DNA of 64,000 nt from Ruegeria sp. HKCCD4315 (GCF_013112245.1 NZ_WVRN01000002.1:833373-897372); one strand, 5' to 3'. Counted from the first letter of the stretch, positions 1-8,805 are shown. Notes: generated from the sequence alone by a model not told the origin. Numbers and translations: made by a program.

Positions 1-717
1 CGCCTGAGCAACTGCGTTTTTCGACGGGGTAAACGCAGTATTCAACGGCGACACTTGTGAAGGGTGGATTGCAAAACCGCCCTCAAACCCCAATTTGGCA
101 GATCTTTCCACTGTCGTGCTGAAGGCGGGAATGTCGTGATACTGCGCGATGCTGCCGGCATAGCCCAAAGGGATTTTGCCGGCCGCCCGTGCTGCTGTCA
201 CGATCTGTTGGCTCGGATAAAGCAGACCGCCCCATTCGGGCTCCATGCCCATCTCCAGGCAAAAGTCTTCCGTCCCGAGATTCAACGCGATCAATCGCTC
301 TTGTGCTGCAGCAATCATCGGCGCATTAAGCAACCCCACCGGGCTTTCGATCAAACCAATCAGGGACACGTCATCGCATCCCTTGGCATGAACGAAATCG
401 GCAACTTTCTGAATAAATTCACGGTTTTCGACTTTTGGCAGGATCAAGTAATCGATCCCTGCCGCAGTCGCTGCAGACAGGTCATCCTCTAGAAGCGCGT
501 CGTCGTTGTTTATCCTGACCGCTACCGATTTGCCTTTATTCCGCAATACGGTCGTCGCACCGCGAAGCCTTTGCCGCCCATTCTCCTTTTCGGACTGCGG
601 CACTGCATCTTCAAGATCAAGGATTATAACATCAGCTTCCGTCCTTGCAGCTTTGGGGACGAGGGCTTCAACGTGCCCGGGGATATAGAGAAGCGACCTG
701 AGAGATCTGTTTTTCAT
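1..717 (-). CDS. HpcH/HpaI aldolase / CitE-like CoA-ester lyase (3' end cut by window)
   Basis: This enzyme is expected to cleave a malyl-CoA-type thioester, such as citramalyl-CoA or malyl-CoA, into acetyl-CoA and an oxo-acid. The reading frame stays open from an ATG at 717 to base 1, giving 239 residues; the family usually runs to about 270-300, so the C-terminus lies outside. The N-terminus RSLLYIPGH, the LDLEDAV segment (residues 34-39, holding acidic Mg/CoA-site residues), GLIESPVGL and the late FAIHPSQV motif are typical of CitE-like lyases. Its ATG overlaps the stop of the MmgE/PrpD gene by 4 bases (ATGA), so the two are translationally coupled. With the CoA-transferase and hydratase upstream it forms a plausible activation-hydration-cleavage route for a C5 dicarboxylate. 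The exact substrate is inferred from neighbours only. Confidence 0.85.
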   Translation of the reverse strand, partial: MKNRSLRSLLYIPGHVEALVPKAARTEADVIILDLEDAVPQSEKENGRQRLRGATTVLRNKGKSVAVRINNDDALLEDDLSAATAAGIDYLILPKVENREFIQKVADFVHAKGCDDVSLIGLIESPVGLLNAPMIAAAQERLIALNLGTEDFCLEMGMEPEWGGLLYPSQQIVTAARAAGKIPLGYAGSIAQYHDIPAFSTTVERSAKLGFEGGFAIHPSQVSPLNTAFTPSKNAVAQA

Positions 718-2132
718 CCCGCGCGCGCCATCATTGGGGGCGACACCTGACCAAGCAATCCGGTGTCCAACAAAGGCGTATCGCCATGTGCCGCCAGATA
801 TGCCTGTGCCAATTCGACCGAGCAGCCGCAGGCGCGCACCTTTTGCATTAAGTCGGCTTTGGTCATGGGCATGGACGCACCGCCAGGAACAAAAGTCATT
901 TCATGGCTGATCACTTGACCGTCTTTGAGTTCGACTGTGATCGTTTCCGGGGTTGTCGGACCGATGTCACCAGTGTCACCTTTCGGCAGATCGTACAGAT
1001 CCAGCTCGATCGAAGCTGTCAGTTCGCGACGCTGAGGATCGTTGAATCCGTCTGGCTCAAAGTCGCCGGGGACGACGCGGCCTTCCAGTAAACCAACGGC
1101 GATACAGTACCGCACCGAAAAGCGGGCCTCGGCGTCGTTGTCCGGTACACCAAAGCCTGCAACGCGATGGAACGGCGCGGGCATGCGGATTTTGACAGAA
1201 GCGATATCGCTTGGGTGTTTGATCTGTTGGCTCAACTCAATCGCACCGTAAATTGGGCGTTGTGTGTAGGCGCAGCTCGGCCACAGCTTTCGGATAACCG
1301 GGTACTGTTGAACAGCCTGGCCCAGTTCCATCGTCTTCATCATTTCACGAAAACCAATGGATTCCGGTGTGCCGTAAACCTTTGTAAACCCAAACTCGGA
1401 ATCCCACAGATTACAGTTTCCAGTTGCGTCCGCGCGACCCAAAAGCGCCGCCCTCAGCCCAGCTTCCGCCGCCAATCCGGTATGAAGCGCTTTGGCGTCA
1501 TAGCCGATCTGTGTCAGCAACCCGGAAGAAGACGACACCGCAAGCGCCATAGCATTGGACATTTGCCGCGCCGACAGCCCAAGTGCCTTGGACACTGCGG
1601 CAGCTGTCCCAATCGGACCCAATGTGGATGTCGAGTGCCACCCGATGTCGTAGTGACCGTATCCCAGCGCTTTGCCCATCCAGATGATGGTCTCATACCC
1701 TACGATCCAGGCGTCATTCATTTCGTCAATTGTCATCGGCACCTTGTGAGCAAGGCTCAGCAAAGCACTCAGAACCGGCGCGCTTGCGTGACTGGACCCG
1801 GACAGTTCGTAATCGTCGAAGTCCAGCGCCGCTGCACGCGCGCCATTGGCCAGCGCTGCACCGGTTATCGACAGCATCTCACCGCCACCAACCGGCGGAA
1901 CTGACCCCTGTCTCAGGCCAAAAAGCATTGCATCCGATGCCGCAGTGGCCTGACGCTCTGTCGCGCCCAAAACCATACAGGACAATGTGTCGATCAGCGT
2001 GAAACGCGCCTGTTCTCTCACTTCGGCGTCAACGCCAAGGTCCGACTGCGTTGCCCATTCCGCAAGACGCTCCGAGAAGTTCAGCACATTTGGTTTTGCC
2101 ACGGTTTGCTCTGCGTCGAGTTTCGATTGCAT
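714..2132 (-). CDS. MmgE/PrpD family protein
   Basis: A 472-residue member of the MmgE/PrpD family, which includes 2-methylcitrate dehydratase (PrpD), cis-aconitate decarboxylase (Irg1/CadA) and several cofactor-free isomerases or dehydratases. Visible family features are an N-terminal all-helical domain with LIDTLSCMVLG, then GAALANGARAAALDFDDYE around residues 90-110, which carries the conserved Asp-Asp-Tyr of the active site. A GWHSTSTLGPIGTAAA segment lies near residues 165-180. Length is normal for the family. The gene sits between a MaoC-like hydratase and a CitE-like lyase with very short gaps, as part of a four-gene operon. No prpB or prpC neighbour is seen, so methylcitrate-cycle dehydratase is unlikely. 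A role on itaconate, aconitate or mesaconate-type acids is the better guess but remains inference. Confidence 0.85.
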   Translation of the reverse strand: MQSKLDAEQTVAKPNVLNFSERLAEWATQSDLGVDAEVREQARFTLIDTLSCMVLGATERQATAASDAMLFGLRQGSVPPVGGGEMLSITGAALANGARAAALDFDDYELSGSSHASAPVLSALLSLAHKVPMTIDEMNDAWIVGYETIIWMGKALGYGHYDIGWHSTSTLGPIGTAAAVSKALGLSARQMSNAMALAVSSSSGLLTQIGYDAKALHTGLAAEAGLRAALLGRADATGNCNLWDSEFGFTKVYGTPESIGFREMMKTMELGQAVQQYPVIRKLWPSCAYTQRPIYGAIELSQQIKHPSDIASVKIRMPAPFHRVAGFGVPDNDAEARFSVRYCIAVGLLEGRVVPGDFEPDGFNDPQRRELTASIELDLYDLPKGDTGDIGPTTPETITVELKDGQVISHEMTFVPGGASMPMTKADLMQKVRACGCSVELAQAYLAAHGDTPLLDTGLLGQVSPPMMARAG

Positions 2133-2143
2133 AGGCCTGAACC

Positions 2144-2980
2144 TTAGAAAGTGGCTGTTGCTTGCATGGCTTTGGCCCCGTCATGGCGGCGCGCCCACAG
2201 CTGCATCGTGTTGTTTTCGCGAACACCTTCGATATGGAAGGGATTCATCCCTGCCAGAGGTGCAGTCCCGCGAAACTCAAAGGTCTTCGGGGCTTTTCCC
2301 ATGGTGCGCTGGGCAAGGTCGACCAACAAGGTTGCCGTGAGCGGCCCATGAAAGACCAGACCGTCATACCCTTCAACCGAACGGGCATAATCCACGTCAT
2401 AGTGAACCCGGTGCCCGTTAAAGGTCAGCGCCGAATAGCGGAACAGCATAACCTGTGTGGGCGAGATCACCTCGGACACTTCAGCTTGGTCAGGCGCTTG
2501 GGCTGGCATAGGTTTTGGGGCGTCAGGATGCGGATCTTCGCGGTACACGATGTCATGCTCTTCGGTCAGAGCAAGCGTACCGTCGCCCAGGAAAACCTCA
2601 TGCAGAACGGTCACGAAACATAATGAGCCGCTGCGCCCGTTCTTTTCCGCAATATGCTTGATCGTAGACCGCTTTTTGACCTGATCGCCAATCGGAACGG
2701 GTGCCAGAAATTCAAACCTGCCACCGGCCCACATCCGACGGGGCAGCGCGACAGGAGGGAGAAACCCCCCTTTTTTTGGATGGCCGTCCCTGCCCAACTC
2801 ATCAGCTGGTTTCGCTTCAAGAAAGTACAGCCAATGCCACAGGGGCGGCAAAACATCGCCGTTTTCCAACGTCGGTTCGCGACCAATCGTGGCCTGCATG
2901 AACTGGGCGGGCTCGGCGCGCAAACTGTCTTCGTGCGTCTGCGAACGTCCGATCCAGGAGTCTACGGCTTGCAACATCAT
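2144..2980 (-). CDS. FAS1/MaoC-like acyl-CoA hydratase (mesaconyl-CoA hydratase-like)
   Basis: A 278-residue hot-dog protein with an N-terminal FAS1-type dehydratase half and a C-terminal MaoC half. This is the layout of mesaconyl-C4-CoA hydratase and related HTD2-like enzymes, which hydrate alpha,beta-unsaturated dicarboxylyl-CoA esters. The N-terminal half holds LPPLWHWLYFLE, GGFLPP and GGRFEFLAPVPIGD. The C-terminal half holds FRYSALTFNGHRVHYD, the catalytic Asp/His region of the R-hydratase family, and FHGPLTATLLV. The ORF is open further upstream, but the ATG at 2980 has an AGAGG site 5 bases upstream and starts at the family N-terminus. It lies 11 bases before the MmgE/PrpD gene and just after the CoA-transferase gene. 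Together the three suggest mesaconyl-CoA or itaconyl-CoA hydration to citramalyl-CoA. Confidence 0.8.
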   Translation of the reverse strand: MMLQAVDSWIGRSQTHEDSLRAEPAQFMQATIGREPTLENGDVLPPLWHWLYFLEAKPADELGRDGHPKKGGFLPPVALPRRMWAGGRFEFLAPVPIGDQVKKRSTIKHIAEKNGRSGSLCFVTVLHEVFLGDGTLALTEEHDIVYREDPHPDAPKPMPAQAPDQAEVSEVISPTQVMLFRYSALTFNGHRVHYDVDYARSVEGYDGLVFHGPLTATLLVDLAQRTMGKAPKTFEFRGTAPLAGMNPFHIEGVRENNTMQLWARRHDGAKAMQATATF

Positions 2981-2999
2981 GTTGACCTCTCTGCTTTGG

Positions 3000-4127
3000 T
3001 CAGGCGAATTCAGCGCGCAGCGCCGGGCCATGCTGGTTGATTGCAGGAGAAGACGACAACGGGCTGACCTCTTCAACATCCACCCAACGAATTGGCGCTG
3101 CGGGTATCGCGATCGTTTCATTTCCTTCAGTTGTCACTTCGCGACGCCGCAAGGCTGGGTGGTTGCCCAGCGCTTCAACACTGTTGACTGCGCCATACGC
3201 GATGTTCGCTGCGGCCAACCGAGCCCGGAACTCTTGCAAGGTCAGCTCTCGCGACACCTTGGAAATCAGGTCCTCCAGCGCGTCGCGATTGGCAACCCGG
3301 TCATTGTTGGACGCAAATCTGGAGTCTGAGCCTGCGGTGTTCGAGCGCAAGACCTCTTGGCAAAACCGCTGCCACTCACGTTCATTTTGAATGGCGATTA
3401 ACGTTAATGCGCCTTCGCTCGTTTCGAACGCACCATAGGGGGCCATACTTGGATGGCGCAAACCCACGCGTTGCGGTGCACCTTTTCCGTATTCGCTGTG
3501 CATCAGCGGGACACTCATCCAGTCTGCTGCCACGTCGAACAACGAGACGGCCAAAGCAGCGCCTTCGCCCGTCATTTCACGACGCATCAGGGCTTCCAAA
3601 ACGGCCGCGTGGGAGGTCATGCCTGCACCAATATCACAAATCGATACGCCGATGCGTCCCATTTCGTTAACACCACCGCTGATTCCAGTGAGACCAGATT
3701 CAGCCTGAATCAGAAAGTCATAGGCCTTCAGATGCTTGACCGCGTCGCTTTCTCCATAGCCGGTGATGTCAACGGTAATGAGATGCGGATGCATTTCGCG
3801 CAACTCTGCCGAACCAAACCCGGCGCGCGCCATGGCACCCGGAGCAAGATTTTGAACAAAAACATCAGCCTGAGCGACAATCCGATGCAGCAAGGTCGCG
3901 TCTTCTTCAGTGCGGAAGTCAAGCGCCAGCGATTCCTTGCCTTGGTTGGTCCAGGCAAAATACGAACTTGTGCCTTTGGCCGCACGATCATAGCCACGCG
4001 CAAAATCCCCTTCTGCGCGTTCGATCTTGATGACACGTGCCCCGGCTTCGGCCAGTCGCGCAGTGCACAGCGGTGCCGCCAGTGCCTGTTCGATCGAGAC
4101 CACGAGAATGTCTTTCAACGGCTTCAT
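3000..4127 (-). CDS. Family III (CaiB/BaiF) CoA-transferase
   Basis: A 375-residue class III CoA-transferase that would load CoA onto a carboxylic acid from a donor thioester such as succinyl-CoA. The N-terminal LAAPLCTARLAEAGARVIKIE segment is the family signature. The catalytic Asp is the D of SICDIGAGM (residue 165 from this start). NQGKESLALD and YDFLIQAESGLTGISG are further conserved blocks. The ORF could start 8 codons earlier, but the ATG at 4127 has AAGGA seven bases upstream while the earlier ATG has no visible ribosome site. It is the first gene of the leftward four-gene operon and is divergent from a LysR regulator. Together the set resembles itaconate or mesaconate activation. The acceptor acid cannot be read from the sequence. 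Confidence 0.87.
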   Translation of the reverse strand: MKPLKDILVVSIEQALAAPLCTARLAEAGARVIKIERAEGDFARGYDRAAKGTSSYFAWTNQGKESLALDFRTEEDATLLHRIVAQADVFVQNLAPGAMARAGFGSAELREMHPHLITVDITGYGESDAVKHLKAYDFLIQAESGLTGISGGVNEMGRIGVSICDIGAGMTSHAAVLEALMRREMTGEGAALAVSLFDVAADWMSVPLMHSEYGKGAPQRVGLRHPSMAPYGAFETSEGALTLIAIQNEREWQRFCQEVLRSNTAGSDSRFASNNDRVANRDALEDLISKVSRELTLQEFRARLAAANIAYGAVNSVEALGNHPALRRREVTTEGNETIAIPAAPIRWVDVEEVSPLSSSPAINQHGPALRAEFA

Positions 4128-4204
4128 TTCGGCATCCTTGCTGCGATCCATTTTAGGCAGGATAAAAGCGGCTAGCTTGAAAGAAAATTCATTGCTTTTG
4201 TATT

Positions 4205-4229
4205 TTTTGTTTAGTTATTTTAAACAAAA
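4205..4229. promoter_or_regulatory. Inverted repeat abutting the LysR start codon (putative operator)
   Basis: Arms TTTTGTTTA (4205-4213) and TAAACAAAA (4221-4229) are perfect inverted repeats separated by 7 bases. The right arm ends on the A of the regulator's ATG. The site lies in the 101-base divergent region between the CoA-transferase and LysR genes and contains a T-N11-A pattern. That fits an autoregulatory LysR site, which is inference. Confidence 0.5.
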
Positions 4230-5116
4230 TGACGACTCACAAACTCCCTCCCCTTCACGCGTTACATGTGTTTGAAACCGTCGCCCGTCTGGGCGGTGTC
4301 CGGGCAGCCGCAGCCGAGTTGAACGTAACCCCCCCAGCAGTCAGCCATCAGTTGGACAAATTGGAAGGATTTCTTGGGGCACCCTTGTTCATTCGCCGAG
4401 GGCGCAATCTGGTTCTCACCGAAGGCGCGCATGATTATCTGACAGAAGTCCGCCCCGGCCTAGAAGCGATTGGGCGTGCGACATCGGTTGCGACCCAACA
4501 ATCTCAACGTGAAATTCTGACAATTGCGGCCCCGCCTACGCTGACCGCAATGTGGCTGATGCCCAAACTGCACGGGTTCTCGGAACTGTATCCCGATTTT
4601 GACATTCGTCTTCTCGATCGGATGACATTCAACCCCGAAGAACGAGGCATTGATGTTGCCATTGAATATAGGTTCGAGGCCGACCCGGATTTGGTTTCAC
4701 TGCAGTTTTTGCCAGACGAACTCGTTGCGTTGACCAGTACAGATTATGCTGAGGCGAACGCATTGCGGGCTTTGGATGACCTGAAAGGCGCGACGCTGAT
4801 AGAAACTGAAAGGCGTCTGACGTCATGGAAAAAAGTGCTGGCAGGGCGATCCTGGCTGCGTCGTCAGCGTTTCTTTTCGGTCAGTTACTCATTGCACGCA
4901 TTCGAGGCAGCAGCCCGAGGGATCGGCGTGGCTTTGGGCAATCGGGCCAATGCCGAGAGGATGCTGGCCGAAGGGCGACTGTGCATTCCCTTTGAACTGC
5001 CTTCCGAAACCGTGCCCCCTGCCCCGCGCTATTTCCTGAGCGCGGTTTCCCACCGCCAACGTCAGCCAAGGGTTCGCGCCTTCTGGGACTGGCTGGTCGT
5101 AGAGGCCGCGATGTAG
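4229..5116 (+). CDS. LysR-family transcriptional regulator
   Basis: A 295-residue LysR regulator of the GcvA-like group. The winged helix-turn-helix is at about residues 8-66 (LHVFETVARLGGVRAAAAELNVTPPAVSHQLDKLE in outline), followed by a linker and a periplasmic-binding-protein-like effector domain from about 90 to 290. No Shine-Dalgarno sequence is visible before the ATG, because the inverted repeat runs straight into it, so translation may be leaderless or repressed by its own binding site. It is divergent from the CoA-transferase operon and is most simply its regulator, perhaps sensing the dicarboxylate or its CoA ester. The next gene on the other strand ends 47 bases downstream, in convergent orientation. 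Confidence 0.9.
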   Translation: MTTHKLPPLHALHVFETVARLGGVRAAAAELNVTPPAVSHQLDKLEGFLGAPLFIRRGRNLVLTEGAHDYLTEVRPGLEAIGRATSVATQQSQREILTIAAPPTLTAMWLMPKLHGFSELYPDFDIRLLDRMTFNPEERGIDVAIEYRFEADPDLVSLQFLPDELVALTSTDYAEANALRALDDLKGATLIETERRLTSWKKVLAGRSWLRRQRFFSVSYSLHAFEAAARGIGVALGNRANAERMLAEGRLCIPFELPSETVPPAPRYFLSAVSHRQRQPRVRAFWDWLVVEAAM

Positions 5117-5163
5117 TTCGCCTTTTCGGGATCGCTTGCTACCACTTTCAGATAGCCGCGCCT

Positions 5164-6186
5164 TTACGCGGCTGATCGGTCTGCCGTTGGACGCTCGCCA
5201 AATCTCGTTTTGTAGGCTTTCGAGAAATTGACGATACTGGCGAACCCTGTCGCGACGGCAACATCAATGATGGACAGATCAGTACCGCGCAGCAACACCC
5301 GCGCCCGATCAAGACGCAAATTGCGATAATATCGGGACGGGCTTGTCTTGAGGTGTTTGTTGAACAAACGTTCGATCTGCCGTCTTGAGATTTTTTCGTC
5401 TTCGATAAGTTCATCGACCGGAATTGGGTCCTGCAGCGAGTCCTCCATTTTCTTGAGGATACTCAGAAACGCGGGGTTCCGGGATCCGGCCATTTTCGAC
5501 ATGGCCTGGCGTTGCGACCGGTTGCTGTGGCAGTCGAAGTCGTGGACGCAATAATCCGCCACTTTCTGAGCGGTGCCGTTGTCGAAATCCGACTCGATGA
5601 TGGACAGAGTCAAATCCAGGCCTGCAGTGCCCCCAGCGCTTGAGGCCACACCGTCATCAGCCACAACCCGCGACGGCAAACAGTCCAATTTTGGGAACAT
5701 TTCTTCAAAGACCGGGGCCAGTGACCAGTGCAACGTCAATTGCGCTTCGTTTGCCAGCCCGGCCCGCGCCAATGTAAACGCGCCGGTTCCAATCGCAGCA
5801 ACCCGACCGCCGAATCTGGCATGTCTACGCAACCATTGCAGGGTTTCGGGACGGGCTTCCAAGTACCCGGCATTCCCCGAGCATACAATCACGTAATCTG
5901 AATGTCGCGTTGTACACAGGCCTGTCTGCGCAGGGATTTCGATTCCGTTCGAACACGTTGCATGCGCGCCGGTCTCGGTCATAATCGACCAGGTGTAACC
6001 TGTTTCCCCCGTAACGGAATTGGCGGCCCGCAGCGGTTCGATCCCAGCCGCAAAATCCAGCATGTTGGAACCGGGAAGCAGCAGAAAATAAAAATGGCGC
6101 TTCTGCGCAACGCCCGCAGAATGTCCGGCAGCGCTTGGGTGCTCGCCCTCCCGGCACCGGGTGATGGGTTTTGACTCAAGATACAT
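5164..6186 (-). CDS. GlxA-family AraC-type transcriptional regulator
   Basis: A 340-residue regulator with an N-terminal DJ-1/PfpI-like amidotransferase domain (about 28-200, including FLLLPGSNMLDFAAGIEPLRAAN) and a C-terminal AraC DNA-binding domain with two helix-turn-helix units (about 240-335; RRQIERLF and VAVATGFASIVNFSKAYK). This architecture is that of GbdR, CdhR, SouR and ArgR, which respond to glycine betaine, carnitine, sarcosine or arginine. The nucleophile-elbow segment reads AIGTGAFTLARAG, with no cysteine, as usual in sensors. It is the last gene of the leftward betaine operon, 18 bases after the ferredoxin reductase stop. A role as activator of the quaternary-amine genes is therefore likely. 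The ligand is unknown. Confidence 0.88.
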   Translation of the reverse strand: MYLESKPITRCREGEHPSAAGHSAGVAQKRHFYFLLLPGSNMLDFAAGIEPLRAANSVTGETGYTWSIMTETGAHATCSNGIEIPAQTGLCTTRHSDYVIVCSGNAGYLEARPETLQWLRRHARFGGRVAAIGTGAFTLARAGLANEAQLTLHWSLAPVFEEMFPKLDCLPSRVVADDGVASSAGGTAGLDLTLSIIESDFDNGTAQKVADYCVHDFDCHSNRSQRQAMSKMAGSRNPAFLSILKKMEDSLQDPIPVDELIEDEKISRRQIERLFNKHLKTSPSRYYRNLRLDRARVLLRGTDLSIIDVAVATGFASIVNFSKAYKTRFGERPTADRSAA

Positions 6187-6204
6187 GCGCTGTCGTGCCT
6201 TTCC

Positions 6205-7419
6205 TCAGACTTTAAGAAGTGATTTGAGATCAGTAGCTGTATCCGCAACCATCTGGGGATGCGGGGATTTTCCGGATTCGATCAGCCGTTTCGCAACCAT
6301 GTAGGCGCGCGGGTCGTTCATCGCATCCGCGGCGATAAGCTGGGCATCGCGGTAGTACCAGACTGAAGTCGACCCATCCTCGCCTTCACGAGAAACGACC
6401 TGATCGTAGCCGGCATTCAGACCAGCAATCTGAAGCTTCACATGGTACTGATCAGACCAAAACCAGGGTTTTGCTTCATAAGGCTTGGTTGCACCCATGA
6501 TGTTCTCAGCAACCGCTTCGGCCTGATCAATGGCGTTGCCGACGCTTTCCAGGCGGATCTGTGCATCACCATGCGGAAACGTCGCACAGTCTCCTGCCGC
6601 CCAGATACAAGGATGCGAGGTGCGGCCCCATGTGTCTGTCTTGATGCCGTTTTCAACGTCTACACCGGCGGCTTCGGCAAGGGCCGTGTTTGGCGTGATG
6701 CCGATCCCGAAAACAACAAAATCGGCCGGGATCACCTCACCATTGGCAAGCTCCACCCCGTCTGCGCGCTCTACTCCGGTAACGCGTGCAATCTTGGTAT
6801 CTTCAAAAATGCGTACGTTGTTGGCATCGTGCAGGTCGCGGAAGTACTGAGCGGTTTCCGGGGCAGCAACCCGCTGCAAAATGCGCGGAGCGGCTTCGAT
6901 CAGTGTAACTTCAAGATCAAGCTTTGCAGCAACGGCAGCAACTTCCAGGCCAATATAGCCCCCGCCAATGATGACGATCTTTCGCCCTTGCTTGAACTCG
7001 GGCGCAATTGCATCGATGTCGGCGATGCCACGGATTGTATAGGTCCCGGGCAGAGTACCACCGATGCTCTCGGGCAGGCGGTTGGGGGTCGAGCCGGTTG
7101 CGAGGACCAGATGCTCAAACGCCAGCGTTTGGTCGCCACAAACAAGTGTCTGGTTGTCTGCCGATATCTCGGTGACTTGCTGGTTCAGGTGCAGGTCGAT
7201 CTGATGCTCGTCAAAGAAGCTTTCGGGCCTCAGGAAAAGACGGTCACGCGGCAGCTCGCCCAGAAGATAAGCTTTGGAAAGAGGCGGCCGCTGATAGGGC
7301 GGGTGCGCCTCTTCACCGATCAGGGCAATTGGCTTGTCATAACCAAGATTGCGCAGTTTGACGGCAGCGGAGCAACCAGCTTGCCCCGCCCCCACAATGA
7401 TGACACCGTAATTGGTCAT
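6205..7419 (-). CDS. FAD-dependent ferredoxin reductase (rhodocoxin/putidaredoxin reductase type)
   Basis: A 404-residue pyridine nucleotide-disulfide oxidoreductase of the class that moves electrons from NAD(P)H to a ferredoxin serving a mono- or dioxygenase. The FAD-binding GAGQAG is at residues 10-15, PPYQRPPLSKAYL at about 40-52 is diagnostic of the rhodocoxin/putidaredoxin reductase group, and the NAD-binding GGGYIG is at about 152-157. The second FAD motif GIKTDTWGRTSHPCIWAAGDCA is near residue 265-285. The ATG at 7419 has GAGG eight bases upstream. The likely partner in this window is the Rieske oxygenase at 14652, whose operon lacks a reductase. No separate ferredoxin gene was found, so one must come from elsewhere or the reductase acts directly. 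Confidence 0.88.
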   Translation of the reverse strand: MTNYGVIIVGAGQAGCSAAVKLRNLGYDKPIALIGEEAHPPYQRPPLSKAYLLGELPRDRLFLRPESFFDEHQIDLHLNQQVTEISADNQTLVCGDQTLAFEHLVLATGSTPNRLPESIGGTLPGTYTIRGIADIDAIAPEFKQGRKIVIIGGGYIGLEVAAVAAKLDLEVTLIEAAPRILQRVAAPETAQYFRDLHDANNVRIFEDTKIARVTGVERADGVELANGEVIPADFVVFGIGITPNTALAEAAGVDVENGIKTDTWGRTSHPCIWAAGDCATFPHGDAQIRLESVGNAIDQAEAVAENIMGATKPYEAKPWFWSDQYHVKLQIAGLNAGYDQVVSREGEDGSTSVWYYRDAQLIAADAMNDPRAYMVAKRLIESGKSPHPQMVADTATDLKSLLKV

Positions 7420-7443
7420 TTCATCGGCCTCTCAAAGTCACGC

Positions 7444-8805
7444 TCAAACACACTCGCAGTCAGCGATGTCGAGGGTACGATCCAGTATCTCCAGACCGGT
7501 CATCAGATCCTCTTCGCTGATGTTCAGCGGCGGTGTTAGGCGAACGACGTTTGAGTAGAACGACAGGTACAGGCCCTCGTTCATCGCAAAGCTCATCATG
7601 TCCGTCATCGGTTTGGCGTCCGGGCCTTTCGCGGCAAACGGAACCAGCGGCTCGCGCGTGTCGCGGTTCTTGACCAGCTCGATACCGTTGAACATGCCCT
7701 TTCCGCGAATGTCGCCGATGCTGGGATGCTTTTCGGCCATCTTGGCCAGTTCGGCGCGCATCTTCTCACCCATCGCAGTGGCGTTTTCCAGCGCACCTTC
7801 GTCCTGCATGGCGCGAATTGCGGCAATGCCCGACGCACAGGCCAGCGGGTGACCGGCATAGGTCAGACCGCCCGGCATCGGAGTGTCGCGCAGCCAGTTG
7901 TGCAGCTCGGTCGAGACCGACATGGTGCCCAGCGGCACATAGCCCGAGTTGATGCCCTTGGCGCTGGTGATGATGTCGGGCTGCACGCCCCAGTGATCGA
8001 CGGCGAACCATTTACCGGTACGACCAAACCCAGCCATGACCTCATCCGCGATCAGCAGGATGCCGTGTTTTTCGCAGGTTTCTTTGATCGATTGCAGGTA
8101 GCCATCGGGGGGCACGATGATGCCGTTGGTGCCCACGATCGGCTCCAAAATGACAGCCGCCACCGTGTTGGGGTTTTCGTACATCAGGATCTCTTCCAGA
8201 TGCGGACCACCCTGCGCCACCGGGCATTTCGCCGGGTCGGTGTGACCAGTCGGCAGGCGATAGACATAGGGGTCCAGCATCCGCACCACGCCCGGCATAT
8301 CGGCCCGGGTCAGGTGATGGCGCGGGTCGCCTGTCAGGGACAGCGTGCCACCGGTCGCCCCGTGATACGAGCGATAGCGCGCAATGATTTTGGTGCGCCC
8401 GGTATAGTGCCGTGCCAGACGGATCGCGGTTTCGTTCGCTGCCGAGCCGCCGGTTGTGAAGAAGGTCGAAGTGATGTTCGCGGGCGTGATCTCATTCATG
8501 ATCGCCGCCATTTCCGAACGTACATCCGAACCCATGGCGGGGCCGATATAGCACAACTTATCGGCCTGATCCTTGATCGCCTGAACGATCTTAGGGTGCT
8601 GGTGGCCCATATTGGCGTTCACCAACTGGCTTTGGAAATCGAGATAGCGCTTGCCATCGCTGTCCCAGAACCAGCTGCCCTGCGCGCCGGTGATGACGCG
8701 CGGGCGGCTGCCTTGTTTCGACCAGCTTTGCAGATAGTGATCTGCGTGCATGTCTTTGACCCATTCAGGATCATGTGAGGGGTAGGCGTTGCTGAAATCT
8801 TCCAT
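7444..8805 (-). CDS. Class III (omega-amino acid / taurine-pyruvate type) aminotransferase
   Basis: A 453-residue PLP-dependent class III aminotransferase. FTTGGSAANETAIRLAR (about 116-131) builds the phosphate pocket, ADEVMAGFGRTGK (about 253-265) holds the cofactor-ring Asp (D254), and the Schiff-base lysine is K283 in SAKGINSG. Length and motifs match taurine-pyruvate or beta-alanine/GABA-type transaminases. It lies between the ferredoxin reductase and the enolase-superfamily enzyme in one leftward operon, with 24- and 30-base gaps. In this context it probably transaminates an intermediate of betaine or hydroxyproline breakdown, but the substrate cannot be decided from the sequence. Taurine is an alternative, although no taurine uptake genes are nearby. 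Confidence 0.87.
   Translation of the reverse strand: MEDFSNAYPSHDPEWVKDMHADHYLQSWSKQGSRPRVITGAQGSWFWDSDGKRYLDFQSQLVNANMGHQHPKIVQAIKDQADKLCYIGPAMGSDVRSEMAAIMNEITPANITSTFFTTGGSAANETAIRLARHYTGRTKIIARYRSYHGATGGTLSLTGDPRHHLTRADMPGVVRMLDPYVYRLPTGHTDPAKCPVAQGGPHLEEILMYENPNTVAAVILEPIVGTNGIIVPPDGYLQSIKETCEKHGILLIADEVMAGFGRTGKWFAVDHWGVQPDIITSAKGINSGYVPLGTMSVSTELHNWLRDTPMPGGLTYAGHPLACASGIAAIRAMQDEGALENATAMGEKMRAELAKMAEKHPSIGDIRGKGMFNGIELVKNRDTREPLVPFAAKGPDAKPMTDMMSFAMNEGLYLSFYSNVVRLTPPLNISEEDLMTGLEILDRTLDIADCECV

Noticed and set aside
714..2132. MmgE/PrpD protein as 2-methylcitrate dehydratase
   Set aside because: No methylcitrate synthase or methylisocitrate lyase of the PrpB/PrpC type is adjacent; the CoA-transferase/hydratase/lyase context points to another C5/C6 acid.
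7726..8778. Rightward open frame of 350 codons
   Set aside because: Antisense to the class III aminotransferase whose PLP motifs are intact; sequence is His/Arg-rich with no family features.
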